From positions 30,376-94,375 of the forward strand of contig NZ_JAJUWR010000025.1 of NCBI RefSeq assembly GCF_021390545.1: a stretch of 64,000 nt of DNA, read 5' to 3'. The position numbers and the translations under genes are program-made. Positions within the stretch are counted from its first letter, which is position 1; the number at the start of each line of letters is the position of its first letter. The notes under the pieces are model-generated. The model did not search any database, was not told the DNA's origin, and saw nothing but the letters and a program-made list of their open reading frames with translations. Source of the stretch: Algoriphagus sp. AGSA1 (GTDB lineage Bacteria > Bacteroidota > Bacteroidia > Cytophagales > Cyclobacteriaceae). This document shows positions 44,344-53,096 of this stretch, one piece after another.

Positions 44344-45233
44344 AAAAATTCATTGTCGGTTTAGTAATCATAGGGATCATCACTGCTGTGGTGGTCCCTT
44401 TGATTTTGGTTCAAGTAGGTAAATCATTGCTGCATGACTCAGCTATTCCGCAGCATGAGTTGTTGTTCCGTTCGGATGGCCCAAAAACTATTTTGGCCTT
44501 TTTCCCACATCCTGACGATGAGGTGACAGTGTCCGGAACGCTGATGAAAATGAAAGAGGAAGGGCATAGGATTATTTTAGTTTGCCTGACTAGGGGCGAA
44601 GCCGCAGATACTGGTGGGAAATATTCTGAGGAGGAATTGGCCGAAATCCGTACTAAAGAGATGCGGCTTGCCGCCGAAACGCTAGGAGCCGATCATCTGG
44701 AGCTCATGGACTATCCTGACAGTGGAATGGGAGAGCTGGGGGTAGATTCCATTAAAGCTATAGCCGAAAAAATGATCAAGCAGTTTGAGCCGGACGTTTT
44801 GATAAGTTATGATTCAAAAGTGGGGCTTTATGGACATCTTGATCATCGCCTTACTGGACTGGCCGTGGAAAAAGTATTTGCGGAAAACCTGGGCAAATCT
44901 GATTTTCCACCCCAAAGACTATTTCAGGTCACCTTATCTCCCAAGCAAATCCAGATGGCCTTAAAACTTTCTGAAGGATTTAAGAAGCACTATCCGCAAG
45001 AGCCTGATCAAGGGCTTCCTTTGCCCAGTTTCTCCATAAATACCACTCCTTATTTTGGAAGGGTACTGAAGGTGATCCATGGCCATCAAAGCCAGAAAGA
45101 AACCTTGAAGGACTTGCTTCCTTACCATGATAAAGTGCCGGAATTTATTTATTCCAGGATTTTTGACCGTGAATACTTCTTTGAGGTAAAAGCAAAAAAG
45201 CCACCCGGGGGATATCGGATGGCTTTCAGGTGA
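44340..45233 (+). CDS. PIG-L family deacetylase, membrane-anchored
   Basis: A 297-aa zinc hydrolase of the LmbE/PIG-L type, removing N-acetyl groups from sugars. Start at 44340 (MKKFIVGLVIIG), overlapping the previous stop as ATGA; an ATG two codons earlier is possible. The N-terminal hydrophobic segment anchors it, with the enzyme probably outside the cytoplasm. Zinc motif FFPHPDDE near residue 57 and the second ligand segment YGHLDHRLTG near 163 are intact. Coupling to the dehydrogenase-like lipoprotein suggests a joint role on amino sugars. The last codons overlap a minus-strand terminator. Confidence 0.9.
   Translation: MKKFIVGLVIIGIITAVVVPLILVQVGKSLLHDSAIPQHELLFRSDGPKTILAFFPHPDDEVTVSGTLMKMKEEGHRIILVCLTRGEAADTGGKYSEEELAEIRTKEMRLAAETLGADHLELMDYPDSGMGELGVDSIKAIAEKMIKQFEPDVLISYDSKVGLYGHLDHRLTGLAVEKVFAENLGKSDFPPQRLFQVTLSPKQIQMALKLSEGFKKHYPQEPDQGLPLPSFSINTTPYFGRVLKVIHGHQSQKETLKDLLPYHDKVPEFIYSRIFDREYFFEVKAKKPPGGYRMAFR
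45197..45226 (-). terminator. Terminator for the TonB receptor gene, inside the PIG-L gene end
   Basis: On the minus strand AAAGCCA … TGGCTTT followed by a T-run, 25 bp after the receptor stop. The same bases code for the last residues of the PIG-L protein. Confidence 0.7.
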
Positions 45234-45250
45234 TTTTGGCTTATATTCTA

Positions 45251-48217
45251 CTAGTTTAGGAATTCATCAAAGGTCAAGCTGACAAAGTACATGGTCCCAA
45301 CGGTCGGATTACCCCACGCCTGGGTGTACCCCTTACTGAACAGGTTAGAACCACCAATTTTCAAGATAGACTTAATGCTTTTCAGTTTATAACTCACTTG
45401 GGCATCAAGTGTACCATACGCCGGGACCACTGACAGTTGCTGGGTAGATACAGCTGGGCTCACAAATGAGGACTGCCATACAAATTCTCCCTGCCATCTG
45501 TAAGCTAGCGCAAAGCCAAGATTGTCCACTACTTCTCTGTTTGCGAAATTTAACACATATCGATATTCTGGAGTATTGAAACTAGGCTGGAACCCTGTCT
45601 CTGCTAGTTCGTCCAGATTTGAAAGTGTATTGAACGACACATTTCCTCCAATGGTGTAGCCCTTCGGAAGTTTGTAATCCAAACTGGCAGCCCATCCCCA
45701 TGATTTGATGATCTCGGCTCTGTTTACAGGCATAGAATATACATTTCTACCTCCTGGCCCCAAACCGATCAGGTTAAGCCCGGTAAGCGCATTGGGCCCT
45801 TGTGTACCAGTTTCAGAACCATCCTGAACCAAGACTTGGCTTCCGTTGAAATTTTCAAATCTATTGAAATACGCATAAGCATCTACCAATAATTTGGTTC
45901 CCCAGATCCCTTTGTAACCTACTTCGAAGGATTTAACCCGCTCTGGCTTAAACTCTTTAATTTCATATGGTTGCAGTATGTCAAGATTTGCATCTGCTGC
46001 CAGGACTCCCACTGTCTGCGCTACAGCAGAGGGTATATCTTCAGGATCAATTAAACCTGCCTCCACTTGCTGCATCACTAGGGCTAAGGCCTGAGCTTGA
46101 GTAGCCGGGTCTTGAGCTGTTTGCTGAACTGCGGCTCCAAAGTTTGTCACATTTGCCAAGGTATAACCAGGATTGGTATTCAGGTTATATCGAGTCGATA
46201 AAAACGGTAATCCGCCGATCAACCTTGCCTGAGGAGTATTCAGATTTATATATTGATCCTGATTTGTTGGGATACGGAATCCCGTCTGATAAGAAGCTCT
46301 GAAATTATGGTTTCCTTCGGTAAATACTCCTGAAACTCTCGGAGACCATTGTCCTACGAAGTTTTCATTTTTATCGTACCGGGCAGAAGCCGTTAGTTTG
46401 AACTTGTCGCTGAAGAACTTCTTGGTTCCTTGGATATATCCACCGTATTCGTTGATATTAAATTCGTTTCCGTTTTCATCCAAGGCGAAGATCGTACCAT
46501 TTGAATTCAGGTCATAGATTCTATAATTAGCTCCTATTACAAATTCCGCAAAGCTTATCTGTTCTGATAAATTATAAGATCCCTCGAAATGGTACAGGTT
46601 ACTACTGTCCACAAATTTCGCCCCAACACCATTTTGATCGCCTGGAATTGGTCTTGAGGTCACATCATTCAATGCACTATTAAATTCTGGTGTGCCAGGC
46701 ATATATCTTCCTTGATCCGCAAAAGCCCTGGCGGCTAAATGAGCCTGATCAGACGGCATTCCGCCACCAATTGCCTGGGCATATGCACCCACATATTCCG
46801 GAAACCATTGTGTGCTTGCTTTCCAAGCCTCATTAATTCCTTGTGCGGCTGTACCTACAGCAAACGCATCCCCGGAGCGTTCCTGGGTAGTATATGCTCT
46901 AAGGTACCAGTTAGACGCTCTCAGTTCCGCTTTGTATTGGCCCATTGTGAAATCCTTAAGGGAATAACGGTCTGCTCCAGTATATACTGTGGTGCCAAAA
47001 CCTAGGTTTCCTTGAAGAACTGCCTCTATATTGTCATTGATCCTGTAATGCAGGGCTGCGTTCAATTTGATGGATTTGGTTCCGTAGTCTGCCAGATCCC
47101 GTTCCATGTATCCCGTTCTGGAAACAGCCGTATTTGGTATTATTGCTAGGGCAGCTTCAGGTAAAGCCCCGGCAGCTACCATAGACTGAGCTACAGAAAA
47201 CATATTTACATTGGTTTCATCTCCATAGCTATTGACACCATTATAAGCGGGGTTGTTAGAAGGATTGCCAGATTCTATTGTGGATCCATTAAGGAGTGAT
47301 TGATCCCGTAAATCATTCGCTTGCCAGTCATCGGCTTTTAGGTACTCAAAGTTCACCTTAAAAGCAAACTTATCACTAATAGCCTTGGCATACCTTGCGC
47401 TGAAATTATAAAGACCCGTAGCAGCTCTGGATCTATCACTCTCATCCATAATGCCAGTCTTTACACTTGCAGAAAGACCTTGATAAAGAAAAGGACTTTT
47501 GGAGTTCATCAGCAAGATCCCGTTGATGGCATTTGGGCCGTAAAGCGCTGAAGAAGCACCTGGAAGCAATTCCACACTTTCCAGATCCAGCTCGGAGATA
47601 CCCACGATATTGCCTACTGAGAAGTTAAGTCCAGGTGCCTGATTGTCCATTCCATCGATCAGCTGAACTGTTCTCACGTTTCCGTTGGCATTGAAGCCTC
47701 GCGTATTGAAGGATTTGAATAGGAGAGACTGGGTGCTCATTTCCACACCTTTCAAGTTATTGATCGCATCGTAGAAACTCGCCTGAGGAGCATCACGGAT
47801 AGCTATTATATCCATTTTCTCCACTGACACCGGTGACTGCAATACACTTTCTTCCACTCTTGATGCCGAAACAACCACTTCCTGCCCTAATATCGTAGTT
47901 TCCATAAGTTGAATATCCACCGTCGATTGGTTGCTGGTAATCTCTACTTCCTGGGTTGTATATCCTATCATAGAAAAAACCAGCGTCAAAGGAGGAGCCT
48001 GATTTACATTCAGGGAATACTTTCCGGATAGATCAGAGATGGTTCCTGCTACCTTCCCCTTTACCAGAATATTGACCCCTACCAAGGTTTCTTTGGTATC
48101 CGCATCTGTTACAGTACCGGTTATGGTCGTCTGCCCTATAACCTTGCCTGCCGTAAGGGAAACCAAGAATGTCAATAAGAACACTGACAGCTTTATTTTA
48201 CTTGTAAAATTGTTCAT
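45251..48217 (-). CDS. TonB-dependent receptor with carboxypeptidase-regulatory domain
   Basis: Outer-membrane importer, 988 aa. Signal peptide to about residue 29, then a CarboxypepD_reg-like domain (TTITGTVTDADTKETLVGVNILVKG, residues 30-115), the plug (EVVVSASRVEESVLQSPVSVEKM… LYGPNAINGILLMNSK, about 120-245) and the 22-strand barrel to the end. No SusD-like gene, TonB or transporter is adjacent, so the ligand cannot be named. Two inverted repeats lie between the start and its likely promoter. Length is normal for the non-SusC group. Confidence 0.9.
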   Translation of the reverse strand: MNNFTSKIKLSVFLLTFLVSLTAGKVIGQTTITGTVTDADTKETLVGVNILVKGKVAGTISDLSGKYSLNVNQAPPLTLVFSMIGYTTQEVEITSNQSTVDIQLMETTILGQEVVVSASRVEESVLQSPVSVEKMDIIAIRDAPQASFYDAINNLKGVEMSTQSLLFKSFNTRGFNANGNVRTVQLIDGMDNQAPGLNFSVGNIVGISELDLESVELLPGASSALYGPNAINGILLMNSKSPFLYQGLSASVKTGIMDESDRSRAATGLYNFSARYAKAISDKFAFKVNFEYLKADDWQANDLRDQSLLNGSTIESGNPSNNPAYNGVNSYGDETNVNMFSVAQSMVAAGALPEAALAIIPNTAVSRTGYMERDLADYGTKSIKLNAALHYRINDNIEAVLQGNLGFGTTVYTGADRYSLKDFTMGQYKAELRASNWYLRAYTTQERSGDAFAVGTAAQGINEAWKASTQWFPEYVGAYAQAIGGGMPSDQAHLAARAFADQGRYMPGTPEFNSALNDVTSRPIPGDQNGVGAKFVDSSNLYHFEGSYNLSEQISFAEFVIGANYRIYDLNSNGTIFALDENGNEFNINEYGGYIQGTKKFFSDKFKLTASARYDKNENFVGQWSPRVSGVFTEGNHNFRASYQTGFRIPTNQDQYINLNTPQARLIGGLPFLSTRYNLNTNPGYTLANVTNFGAAVQQTAQDPATQAQALALVMQQVEAGLIDPEDIPSAVAQTVGVLAADANLDILQPYEIKEFKPERVKSFEVGYKGIWGTKLLVDAYAYFNRFENFNGSQVLVQDGSETGTQGPNALTGLNLIGLGPGGRNVYSMPVNRAEIIKSWGWAASLDYKLPKGYTIGGNVSFNTLSNLDELAETGFQPSFNTPEYRYVLNFANREVVDNLGFALAYRWQGEFVWQSSFVSPAVSTQQLSVVPAYGTLDAQVSYKLKSIKSILKIGGSNLFSKGYTQAWGNPTVGTMYFVSLTFDEFLN

Positions 48218-48244
48218 AGGCTTACTGTTTAAAGTTTTTTCTTC

Positions 48245-48270
48245 AATGAAATAAGGGTGATTATTTCATT
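48245..48270. promoter_or_regulatory. Inverted repeat upstream of the TonB receptor (near)
   Basis: AATGAAATAA-GGGTGA-TTATTTCATT, perfect 10-bp arms, 28 bp before the start codon. It could be an operator or a leader hairpin. Confidence 0.5.
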
Positions 48271-48312
48271 GTTAATAGACGAAAAATAGCCTAAAAAACG
48301 AACAATTATCAC

Positions 48313-48342
48313 TTTATCACCAAAATATATTGAGGTGATAAA
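48313..48342. promoter_or_regulatory. Inverted repeat upstream of the TonB receptor (far)
   Basis: TTTATCACC-N12-GGTGATAAA, about 96 bp before the start codon; spacing and length suit a dimeric regulator. Between it and the terminator at 48497 no gene is seen. Confidence 0.45.
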
Positions 48343-48496
48343 AAAAGAGAAAAATCGATTGCGAAGGAAACTGAGGCCTATAAATGGAAATTATAAAACG
48401 AATCAACTAATTTATTGTCGATCTTAGACCACAATGACTTCTTTGTTAAAAATTCCAAAAACTAAAAAACTTCCTTTCTTCAAATATTTCCATAAA

Positions 48497-48521
48497 AAAA
48501 GCCCGGAAGTACCGGGCTTTT
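48497..48521. terminator. Terminator after gldC
   Basis: AAAAGCCCGG-AAGTA-CCGGGCTTTT, 20 bp past the gldC stop on the minus strand. Confidence 0.88.
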
Positions 48522-48540
48522 AGAATAATTACAGAAGAAT

Positions 48541-48879
48541 TTATCCGTTTTTGTTTTCTTCATTTACATGTTTTACAAGCCTGTCACAGAGATCTTTGAT
48601 TTCCTCAGACATATATTCATCAGCCGTGCTGTTTAGGATAGTCTGGGCCATTCCACCTAAAATATCTATGTAAAAACGCTTCATTTCCACTACCGACATT
48701 TCCTCTGTCCACAGGTCGATACGAAGGGTGCTATGGTTTAGATTATCCCAGACATTTAGACTGATGCTTTTAGTTTCTTCCAATCCTATGCTTTCTTTAT
48801 CTGAGGCATCCCATTTGATTGTTTTTGGGAAGCTATTTTCATCCAAATCGACTTGGAATTTAATCTCTGAATTTTTCAT
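48541..48879 (-). CDS. gldC: Gliding motility protein GldC
   Basis: A 112-aa cytoplasmic protein of the Bacteroidota gliding set. The line SEIKFQVDLDENSFPKTIKWDASD followed by SLNVWDNLNHSTLRIDLWTEEMSVVEMKRFY matches the conserved core of GldC. In the family it assists gliding but is not itself a motor part, and non-gliding species also keep it. No other gld genes are in the window. It lies downstream of the CoA-transferase genes, likely as a separate unit. Confidence 0.88.
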   Translation of the reverse strand: MKNSEIKFQVDLDENSFPKTIKWDASDKESIGLEETKSISLNVWDNLNHSTLRIDLWTEEMSVVEMKRFYIDILGGMAQTILNSTADEYMSEEIKDLCDRLVKHVNEENKNG

Positions 48880-48973
48880 GCTTTTAATTTTGACCTAAAT
48901 AGATCCTCCGTTGATTTAACAAAATTAAACAGGTAAACTTCAGGAACGTCCACCTGGTTCATTTTTATAGCTA

Positions 48974-49633
48974 TTATTCTAAAATCATTTCAGGTATTTC
49001 ACCTTCAATGATGAGCTTACCTGCGGTTTTTTCCTTGATTTCTTCCACTGTGACTCCAGGAGCTCTTTCTCTGAGTATAAACCCTCCTTCTGATGCTATT
49101 TCCAGCATAGCCAGGTCTGTGATTATTTTTTTCACGCAACCAACCCCTGTGATGGGGAGAGAGCATTCAGGAAGCAGCTTGGAATCCCCCGAGCGGGAGC
49201 AATGCTGCATGGCCACAATGATATTTTCGGCCGAAGCCACCAAATCCATGGCTCCACCCATGCCTTTGACCATTTTACCAGGGATTTTCCAGTTGGCAAT
49301 ATCCCCATTTTCAGAAACTTCCATGGCACCAAGGATGGTGAGATGCACATGCCCACCACGTATCATAGCAAAGGATTCCGCAGAATTGAAAAGCGCTGAA
49401 CCTTTAGCCATGGTCACTGTCTGCTTGCCGGCATTGATAAGATCCGGGTCAATTTCTTCCTCAGTAGGGAAGGGGCCTATTCCGAGAAGCCCGTTTTCAG
49501 ACTGAAGTACTACTTCCAGATTCTCCGGAATATAATTGGCCACTAGAGTGGGAATGCCTATTCCCAAGTTTATGTATTGCCCGTTCTTCACCTCCTTGGA
49601 GATCCGTTGGGCTATTTGTTCTTTTGTTAGCAT
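48974..49633 (-). CDS. scoB: 3-oxoacid CoA-transferase subunit B
   Basis: Moves CoA between succinyl-CoA and acetoacetate, 219 aa. The catalytic glutamate is Glu46 in LQSENG; the GLGIPT-type loop NLGIGIPTLV and the glycine-rich MVKGMGGAMDLVA are also seen. It pairs with subunit A 149 bp upstream; nothing is recognised in the spacer. The gene runs with scoA and the housekeeping operon on the minus strand. Confidence 0.92.
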   Translation of the reverse strand: MLTKEQIAQRISKEVKNGQYINLGIGIPTLVANYIPENLEVVLQSENGLLGIGPFPTEEEIDPDLINAGKQTVTMAKGSALFNSAESFAMIRGGHVHLTILGAMEVSENGDIANWKIPGKMVKGMGGAMDLVASAENIIVAMQHCSRSGDSKLLPECSLPITGVGCVKKIITDLAMLEIASEGGFILRERAPGVTVEEIKEKTAGKLIIEGEIPEMILE

Positions 49634-49782
49634 TTTGGGTTGTTTTTGCAGTTAAAGGATGATGAAGAAGTCTAGTTTCTTGAGGTGTGGAGACCAAAAC
49701 CTACCGGGTTTATACCATTGGAATTTGATGAATTATTTGATCCGCACTATTCCTCACAAAAAACATGGCAGATTTATGCGAA

Positions 49783-50478
49783 TTATCTGGATACTGTTCG
49801 CTTCTCTATTCTCTTCTCGTAATTTTCGCCCTGAAATATCCGCTGTACATAGATTCCCGGCGTATGGATTTCATTTGGATGAAGTTCTCCGGCCGGCACC
49901 AATTCCTCTACTTCAGCTATGCAAATCTTTCCCGCGGCAGCCATCATAGGGTTGAAATTCCTGGCGGTACCCTTGAATATCAGATTACCCGCCGTATCAC
50001 CTTTCCAGGCCTTGACAATAGAGAAATCAGCTTTGAGCCAAGATTCCATCAAGTAAATTTTCCCATCAAATTCACGTAATTCTTTTCCTTCAGCTACCTC
50101 TGTACCTACACCTGCGGGAGTAAAGAAGGCCGGAATGCCTGCCCCTCCAGCCCGGATCCGCTCCGCAAGTGTTCCCTGAGGAATCAGATCCACTTCTAGT
50201 TCACCACTGAGCAGCTGTCGCTCAAACTCCGCATTTTCTCCCACATAGCTGGAGATCATCTTTTTGACCATCCGCTTTTTGAGGAGGAGTCCTATTCCAA
50301 AGTCATCCACTCCGGCATTGTTCGACACGATAGTCAAGCCTGAAATAGGTCTTTTGAGAAGGGCAGAGATACAATTTTCGGGAATACCTGAGAGACCAAA
50401 TCCTCCCATCATCAGCGTGCTGTCACTGGGAATATCAGCTACCGCCTCAAGGGCATTTTTTACAGTTTTGTTGATCAT
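49783..50478 (-). CDS. scoA: 3-oxoacid CoA-transferase subunit A
   Basis: Partner of subunit B, 231 aa. The CoA-binding MMGGFGLSGIPENCISAL near residue 23, SNNAGVDDFGIG, and the tail ELHPNEIHTPGIYVQRIF are typical for the A subunit. Together they activate acetoacetate for use as a carbon source. The gene starts 12 bp after ribF. Possibly read together with it. Confidence 0.92.
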   Translation of the reverse strand: MINKTVKNALEAVADIPSDSTLMMGGFGLSGIPENCISALLKRPISGLTIVSNNAGVDDFGIGLLLKKRMVKKMISSYVGENAEFERQLLSGELEVDLIPQGTLAERIRAGGAGIPAFFTPAGVGTEVAEGKELREFDGKIYLMESWLKADFSIVKAWKGDTAGNLIFKGTARNFNPMMAAAGKICIAEVEELVPAGELHPNEIHTPGIYVQRIFQGENYEKRIEKRTVSR

Positions 50479-50489
50479 ATGTTTTGGGT

Positions 50490-51413
50490 TTATAGCAAGT
50501 TCTTGGCATTTCTCTGATCTATGAAAAGTTGGTTTTTCAATGCTTCCAGTCCGTCGAATTTTTGTTCCTCCCGAAGAAAGGCTTTAAAGTAGATCGTGAT
50601 CTGCTTATCATAAAGATCGCCTTGGAAATCGAATAAATTCGCCTCCACTGTTTTCTTCGTACCGTTGACCGTTGGACGGTTTCCTATATTCAGCATGGCT
50701 TTGTACAGGGCGCCGTTCACCATAGCCTCTACTGCATAAACGCCATCTTTGGGGATTAGTTTATAATCATTGGGGATGTGGATATTGGCAGTAGGGAAAC
50801 CTATGGATCTCCCGATCTGCTGGCCTTTTATTACCAATCCGTTCAATTCATACGGCCTGCCCAGACAATTGATTGCGGTAGAAATATCACCCGTTTCCAA
50901 TGCATGGCGGATTTTTGTACTGGAAACACCTATATCCTCCACATCTTGCCTCGATATTTCTTCCAGCTCAAAACCATACTCCTGATGATGGGACTTCAGG
51001 TATTCAAAACTTCCTTCACGGTTTTTGCCAAAACGGTGATCATAGCCTATGACCAATTTCTTTGTTTGGATGGTATCCACCAAAACTGTTTCTATAAATT
51101 CCTTGGAGCTGAGCTGGGAAAATTCCTTGGTGAAGGGAATGGTGACCAGATGATCTATCCCAAACTGTCGCAAATGCTTGGCTTTTTCCTCAAAAGTGCT
51201 CAATAGCCTGAGGTTATGCTCTTCGGGGTAGAGGACCAACCGTGGGTGGGGCCAAAAAGTGATCAATACGGTTTCTCCATTGACGGAGCGGGCCAATTCC
51301 CGTATTCGATGAAGTATTTTCTGATGCCCTAAGTGTACTCCATCAAAAGTCCCACTTGTCACTATGGCATTGGAGAGTCTGGGAAAATCAGCTAAACCTT
51401 CATAGATTTTCAT
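50490..51413 (-). CDS. ribF: Bifunctional riboflavin kinase / FAD synthetase
   Basis: Makes FMN and FAD from riboflavin, 307 aa. The N-terminal nucleotidyltransferase has TSGTFDGVHLGHQKIL near residue 20 and GYDHRFGKNREG, ISSTKIRHAL-type SSTKIRHAL near 166. The C-terminal flavokinase part has IGRSIGFPTANI near 205 and the NIGNRPTVNGT stretch. It overlaps the upstream truB gene by 14 bp, which is common for this gene pair in Bacteroidota. Confidence 0.95.
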   Translation of the reverse strand: MKIYEGLADFPRLSNAIVTSGTFDGVHLGHQKILHRIRELARSVNGETVLITFWPHPRLVLYPEEHNLRLLSTFEEKAKHLRQFGIDHLVTIPFTKEFSQLSSKEFIETVLVDTIQTKKLVIGYDHRFGKNREGSFEYLKSHHQEYGFELEEISRQDVEDIGVSSTKIRHALETGDISTAINCLGRPYELNGLVIKGQQIGRSIGFPTANIHIPNDYKLIPKDGVYAVEAMVNGALYKAMLNIGNRPTVNGTKKTVEANLFDFQGDLYDKQITIYFKAFLREEQKFDGLEALKNQLFIDQRNAKNLL

Positions 51414-52080
51414 TTGTTCTTGATTTGATTTCTTCTATTAATGATCCAAGGTCATGCGCTTCCGTAAGTTTGAAATCACCAATCCTGGTTCTGCACAAGG
51501 AACTCATATAAGCCCCCACTCCCAACTTCTCACCGAGATCTCTGGCAAGGCTGCGGATATAAGTGCCTTTGGAACAAACTATCCTGAATTTCACTACTGG
51601 ATTTTCGAAAGCGGTGATTTCGAATTCGCTCACAGTCACTGGGCGGGGTTCCATTTTGACTTCTTTGCCCTTTCTGGCAGCTTCATACACCCGCTTGCCA
51701 TCTACTTTGATCGCTGAGTGCATGGGAGGCACCTGCAGAATATCCCCAATAAGCTCCTCCACCGCTTCATTTACCTGATCAAGGGTTACAGAAGAAGGAT
51801 CCGCCACGGAGACCACCGGCTGTTCCAGGTCAAAGGAATCTGTGGTAGATCCGATTACAAATGTCCCAGTATATTCTTTTTCCTGTCCCATAAAGGTATC
51901 AATCTGCTTGGTCATTTTGCCGGCACAGACGATAAGCAGACCTGTGGCCAAGGGATCCAGGGTACCTGCATGCCCTACTTTTTTGATTTTAAGGGCATTC
52001 CGGACTTTCTTTACCACATCAAAAGAAGTCCATTCCAGAGGTTTGTTGATCAGAAATACTTCTCCGTAGGGTTCTTGCAT
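51400..52080 (-). CDS. truB: tRNA pseudouridine(55) synthase TruB
   Basis: Makes pseudouridine 55 in the T-loop of tRNAs, 226 aa. The catalytic aspartate is in KVGHAGTLDPLATGLL near residue 40; KPLEWTSFDVVKKV and GTYIRSLARDLG are also family marks. The C-terminal PUA domain of larger TruB proteins is absent or cut down, as is usual in this phylum. It overlaps ribF and starts one base after uppP, so it is part of one operon. Confidence 0.95.
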   Translation of the reverse strand: MQEPYGEVFLINKPLEWTSFDVVKKVRNALKIKKVGHAGTLDPLATGLLIVCAGKMTKQIDTFMGQEKEYTGTFVIGSTTDSFDLEQPVVSVADPSSVTLDQVNEAVEELIGDILQVPPMHSAIKVDGKRVYEAARKGKEVKMEPRPVTVSEFEITAFENPVVKFRIVCSKGTYIRSLARDLGEKLGVGAYMSSLCRTRIGDFKLTEAHDLGSLIEEIKSRTNENL

Positions 52081-52081
52081 C

Positions 52082-52876
52082 TTATAAATATAAGCCAGCT
52101 ACTATTGCTATGATCCCGACTATAAGGCAGTAAATTGAAAAATAGCTTAGCTTACTGTTTCTCACCAATTTTATCATCCAGGTACAGGCAATAATCCCGG
52201 CTATGAAAGCTGCCAAAAAACCTGCACTAAGGTACCCAAATCCCTCTGTTTCCATAGAAAGGTCTCCACCTAATATGTCTTTGGCGATCTTGCCCAAAAT
52301 CAATGGCACCACCATCAGGAATGAGAACCTTGCAGCTTTCCCCTTATCTATACCCAGTAGGACAGAAGTAGAAATGGTGGCTCCAGAACGGGAAATCCCG
52401 GGAAGAATAGCGATGGCCTGAGCAACGCCCACAATTATCGCTTGCCAGAACGTCACAGGTTGATTTGTGAATTTGGCTCTATCTGCCAGATAGAGCAACA
52501 CTGCCGTAAGGATGAGCATACATCCTACAAACACGATCTGTCCTCCAAATAATGTCTCCAACTGCTCCTCAAACACTAATCCTACAATAGCCGCAGGAAT
52601 CATAGAAAGTATGATTTTGGTTACAAATTGAGTTTCTTCGTTCCACTGAAACCTGAACAAACCACCAAGGATTTCCCCTATGTCTTTTCGGAATACAACG
52701 ATTGTGGAGAGAGCTGTGGCAAAATGTACCACTACTGTAAACATCAATCCCTCAGCAGGCATTTTATTTTCTCCCAAAATCGCTTTCCCCAATTCCAGAT
52801 GTCCACTGGAGGATACCGGCAAAAACTCCGTCAGTCCTTGAATGATTCCAAGGATAATTGCATCAATTATTTCCAC
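52082..52876 (-). CDS. uppP: Undecaprenyl-diphosphate phosphatase
   Basis: Integral membrane enzyme, 264 aa, that recycles the lipid carrier of cell-wall synthesis and can give bacitracin resistance. The motif GLTEFLPVSSSGHLELG near residue 14 and PGISRSGATIS near 160 hold the catalytic Glu, Ser, His and Arg residues. Eight membrane segments are visible. It is located between truB and the DUF3098 gene with 1-2 bp gaps. Confidence 0.95.
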   Translation of the reverse strand: MEIIDAIILGIIQGLTEFLPVSSSGHLELGKAILGENKMPAEGLMFTVVVHFATALSTIVVFRKDIGEILGGLFRFQWNEETQFVTKIILSMIPAAIVGLVFEEQLETLFGGQIVFVGCMLILTAVLLYLADRAKFTNQPVTFWQAIIVGVAQAIAILPGISRSGATISTSVLLGIDKGKAARFSFLMVVPLILGKIAKDILGGDLSMETEGFGYLSAGFLAAFIAGIIACTWMIKLVRNSKLSYFSIYCLIVGIIAIVAGLYL

Positions 52877-52878
52877 GC

Positions 52879-53088
52879 TTAATTACTTTCTGTTTTGGAG
52901 AAAATCGCATAAAACTCAAAAATAAAGCCCGCCAGCGTTACAATTGGACCAATTGTCAATCCTAACACACCGTTACCGTGCGGTTCACCATCCAAGCTGA
53001 TAAGAATGAACCCTAGGATGATCAGTCCAATTCCGATGAACATCAGTTTGTAGTTTTTGCGGGAAAAAGGGAAAGAAGATTTGCTCAT
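52879..53088 (-). CDS. DUF3098 small membrane protein
   Basis: A 69-aa protein with two membrane segments (LMFIGIGLIILGFILISL and VLGLTIGPIVTLAGFIFEFYAIF) after a short basic start. The pattern FSRKNYKLM…GFILI is that of DUF3098, a Bacteroidota family nearly always found between ftsX and uppP. Function unknown; its fixed place suggests a link with cell division or wall synthesis. Confidence 0.9.
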   Translation of the reverse strand: MSKSSFPFSRKNYKLMFIGIGLIILGFILISLDGEPHGNGVLGLTIGPIVTLAGFIFEFYAIFSKTESN

Positions 53089-53096
53089 TTTATAGA

